In this document: piece after piece, positions 15,576 to 16,118 of the stretch
How positions within the stretch are numbered: the first letter of the stretch is position 1
Layout of the letters: every line of letters starts with the position of its first letter
Origin: Desulfotignum sp.
GTDB lineage: Bacteria > Desulfobacterota > Desulfobacteria > Desulfobacterales > Desulfobacteraceae
Reading direction: 5' to 3'
Assembly (NCBI GenBank): GCA_011390235.1
Contig: JAABSS010000024.1
Coordinates: forward strand, 1 to 16,118
Length of the DNA stretch: 16,118 nucleotides
Notes under the pieces: generated by a model
Databases searched by the model: none
Seen by the model: only the letters and a program-made list of their open reading frames with translations
What the model was told of the DNA's origin: nothing
Position numbers and translations under genes: made by a program

Positions 15576-16118
15576 ATGAAAGAAGCTATCCAGAATCTGG
15601 CCCGAAAAAAAAATGCCATTATCCTGGCCCATAATTATCAACCTCCTGAAATTCAGGATATTGCTGATCTTTGCGGAGATTCTCTGGAACTGAGTATCAA
15701 GGCCGCAAAAACCTCAGCCGAAATAATTGTGTTCTGCGGTGTCCATTTCATGGCGGAAACCGCATCCATCCTCTGTCCGGAAAAGACCGTGCTGCTGCCG
15801 TGCCCGGATGCCGGATGCCCCATGGCAGACATGGTGGACCCGGCCGCCCTGACCGCCCGGAAGAAAGCCCTGGGTGATATCCCGGTGGTGACCTATGTCA
15901 ACTCTTCGGCCGCTGTCAAAGCGGTGTCCGATATCTGCTGCACCTCAGCCAATGTGATCCAGGTGGTCAATGCCCTTAAGGCGGATGCGGTACTCATGAC
16001 CCCGGATAGAAACCTGGCCCGGTATGCAGCCGGGCATACGGATAAAAAAATTCATCTGTGGGAAGGGTATTGTCCTTTTCACAACACTCTGACCCAAGCG
16101 GATGTAGATACTGCCAGA
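15576..16118 (+). CDS. nadA: Quinolinate synthase, 3' end cut by window
   Basis: A [4Fe-4S] enzyme that condenses iminoaspartate with dihydroxyacetone phosphate to quinolinate in de novo NAD synthesis. The 181 visible residues begin with the family start: [19 protein letters not shown] (13-31) and GDSLELS (34-40). Then come [15 protein letters not shown] (52-66), the first cluster cysteine in DAGCPMADM (C81), [12 protein letters not shown] (105-116) and the second cluster cysteine in WEGYCPFH (C166). The third cysteine would lie beyond the window. The ATG at 15576 has AAAGGA 8 nt upstream; a GTG one codon before is a less likely start. The frame is open to the last base, and a full protein would need about 120-170 further residues. 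nadB and nadC are not in view. Confidence 0.96.
   Translation, partial: MKEAIQNLARKKNAIILAHNYQPPEIQDIADLCGDSLELSIKAAKTSAEIIVFCGVHFMAETASILCPEKTVLLPCPDAGCPMADMVDPAALTARKKALGDIPVVTYVNSSAAVKAVSDICCTSANVIQVVNALKADAVLMTPDRNLARYAAGHTDKKIHLWEGYCPFHNTLTQADVDTAR

Overview
The window is an ordinary chromosomal segment of moderate GC content, free of phage, IS or CRISPR sequence. It is dominated by protein-quality-control and housekeeping genes. The proteins look like those of a Gram-negative bacterium of the Desulfobacterota (Desulfobacterales-like sulfate reducers). This rests on the tig-clpP-clpX-lon order, the Gram-negative type of DnaK, a LolA-type periplasmic carrier, and general recall of protein similarity. 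The assignment is an inference, with no search behind it.

Left part (1-2695): the 3' portion of leuB (+) ends at a strong hairpin that also serves two tRNA genes arriving from the other strand, tRNA-Val(UAC) then tRNA-Asp(GUC). These tRNAs have a near-consensus sigma70-type promoter. A short, divergent Rho-family ATPase (+) follows. It keeps its catalytic residues but lacks the usual N-terminal helical domain.

Middle part (2696-8590): a minus-strand proteostasis cluster, transcribed tig -> clpP -> clpX -> lon. It holds the ribosome-bound chaperone, the protease core, its unfoldase and the Lon protease. A candidate promoter lies about 130 nt upstream of tig. The leader carries a 14-bp direct repeat, and TTCGGGCAA-type repeats sit upstream of the promoter. 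lon and rho converge with only 9 bp between them and no intrinsic terminator.

Right-middle (8690-10070): tRNA-Pro(UGG) with its own promoter (+), an unrecognised membrane/coiled-coil protein (+), and facing it a minus-strand pair, a STAS-domain protein followed by a small lipoprotein.

Right part (10250-16118, all +): the SRP RNA gene, whose predicted primary transcript is closed end to end by an 11-bp GC-rich stem; grpE (TTG start) and dnaK with an intrinsic terminator; an AMP-forming acyl-CoA synthetase followed 17 nt later by a lolA-family gene; and nadA (quinolinate synthase), which runs off the window end.

Most genes fit one theme: protein birth, targeting and turnover (trigger factor, SRP RNA, GrpE/DnaK, ClpXP, Lon, LolA). 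I see no convincing new multi-gene system. The points most worth a second look are the short Rho, the end-to-end closed SRP RNA precursor, the repeats around the tig promoter and tRNA-Pro, and the two unrecognised proteins near 9 kb.
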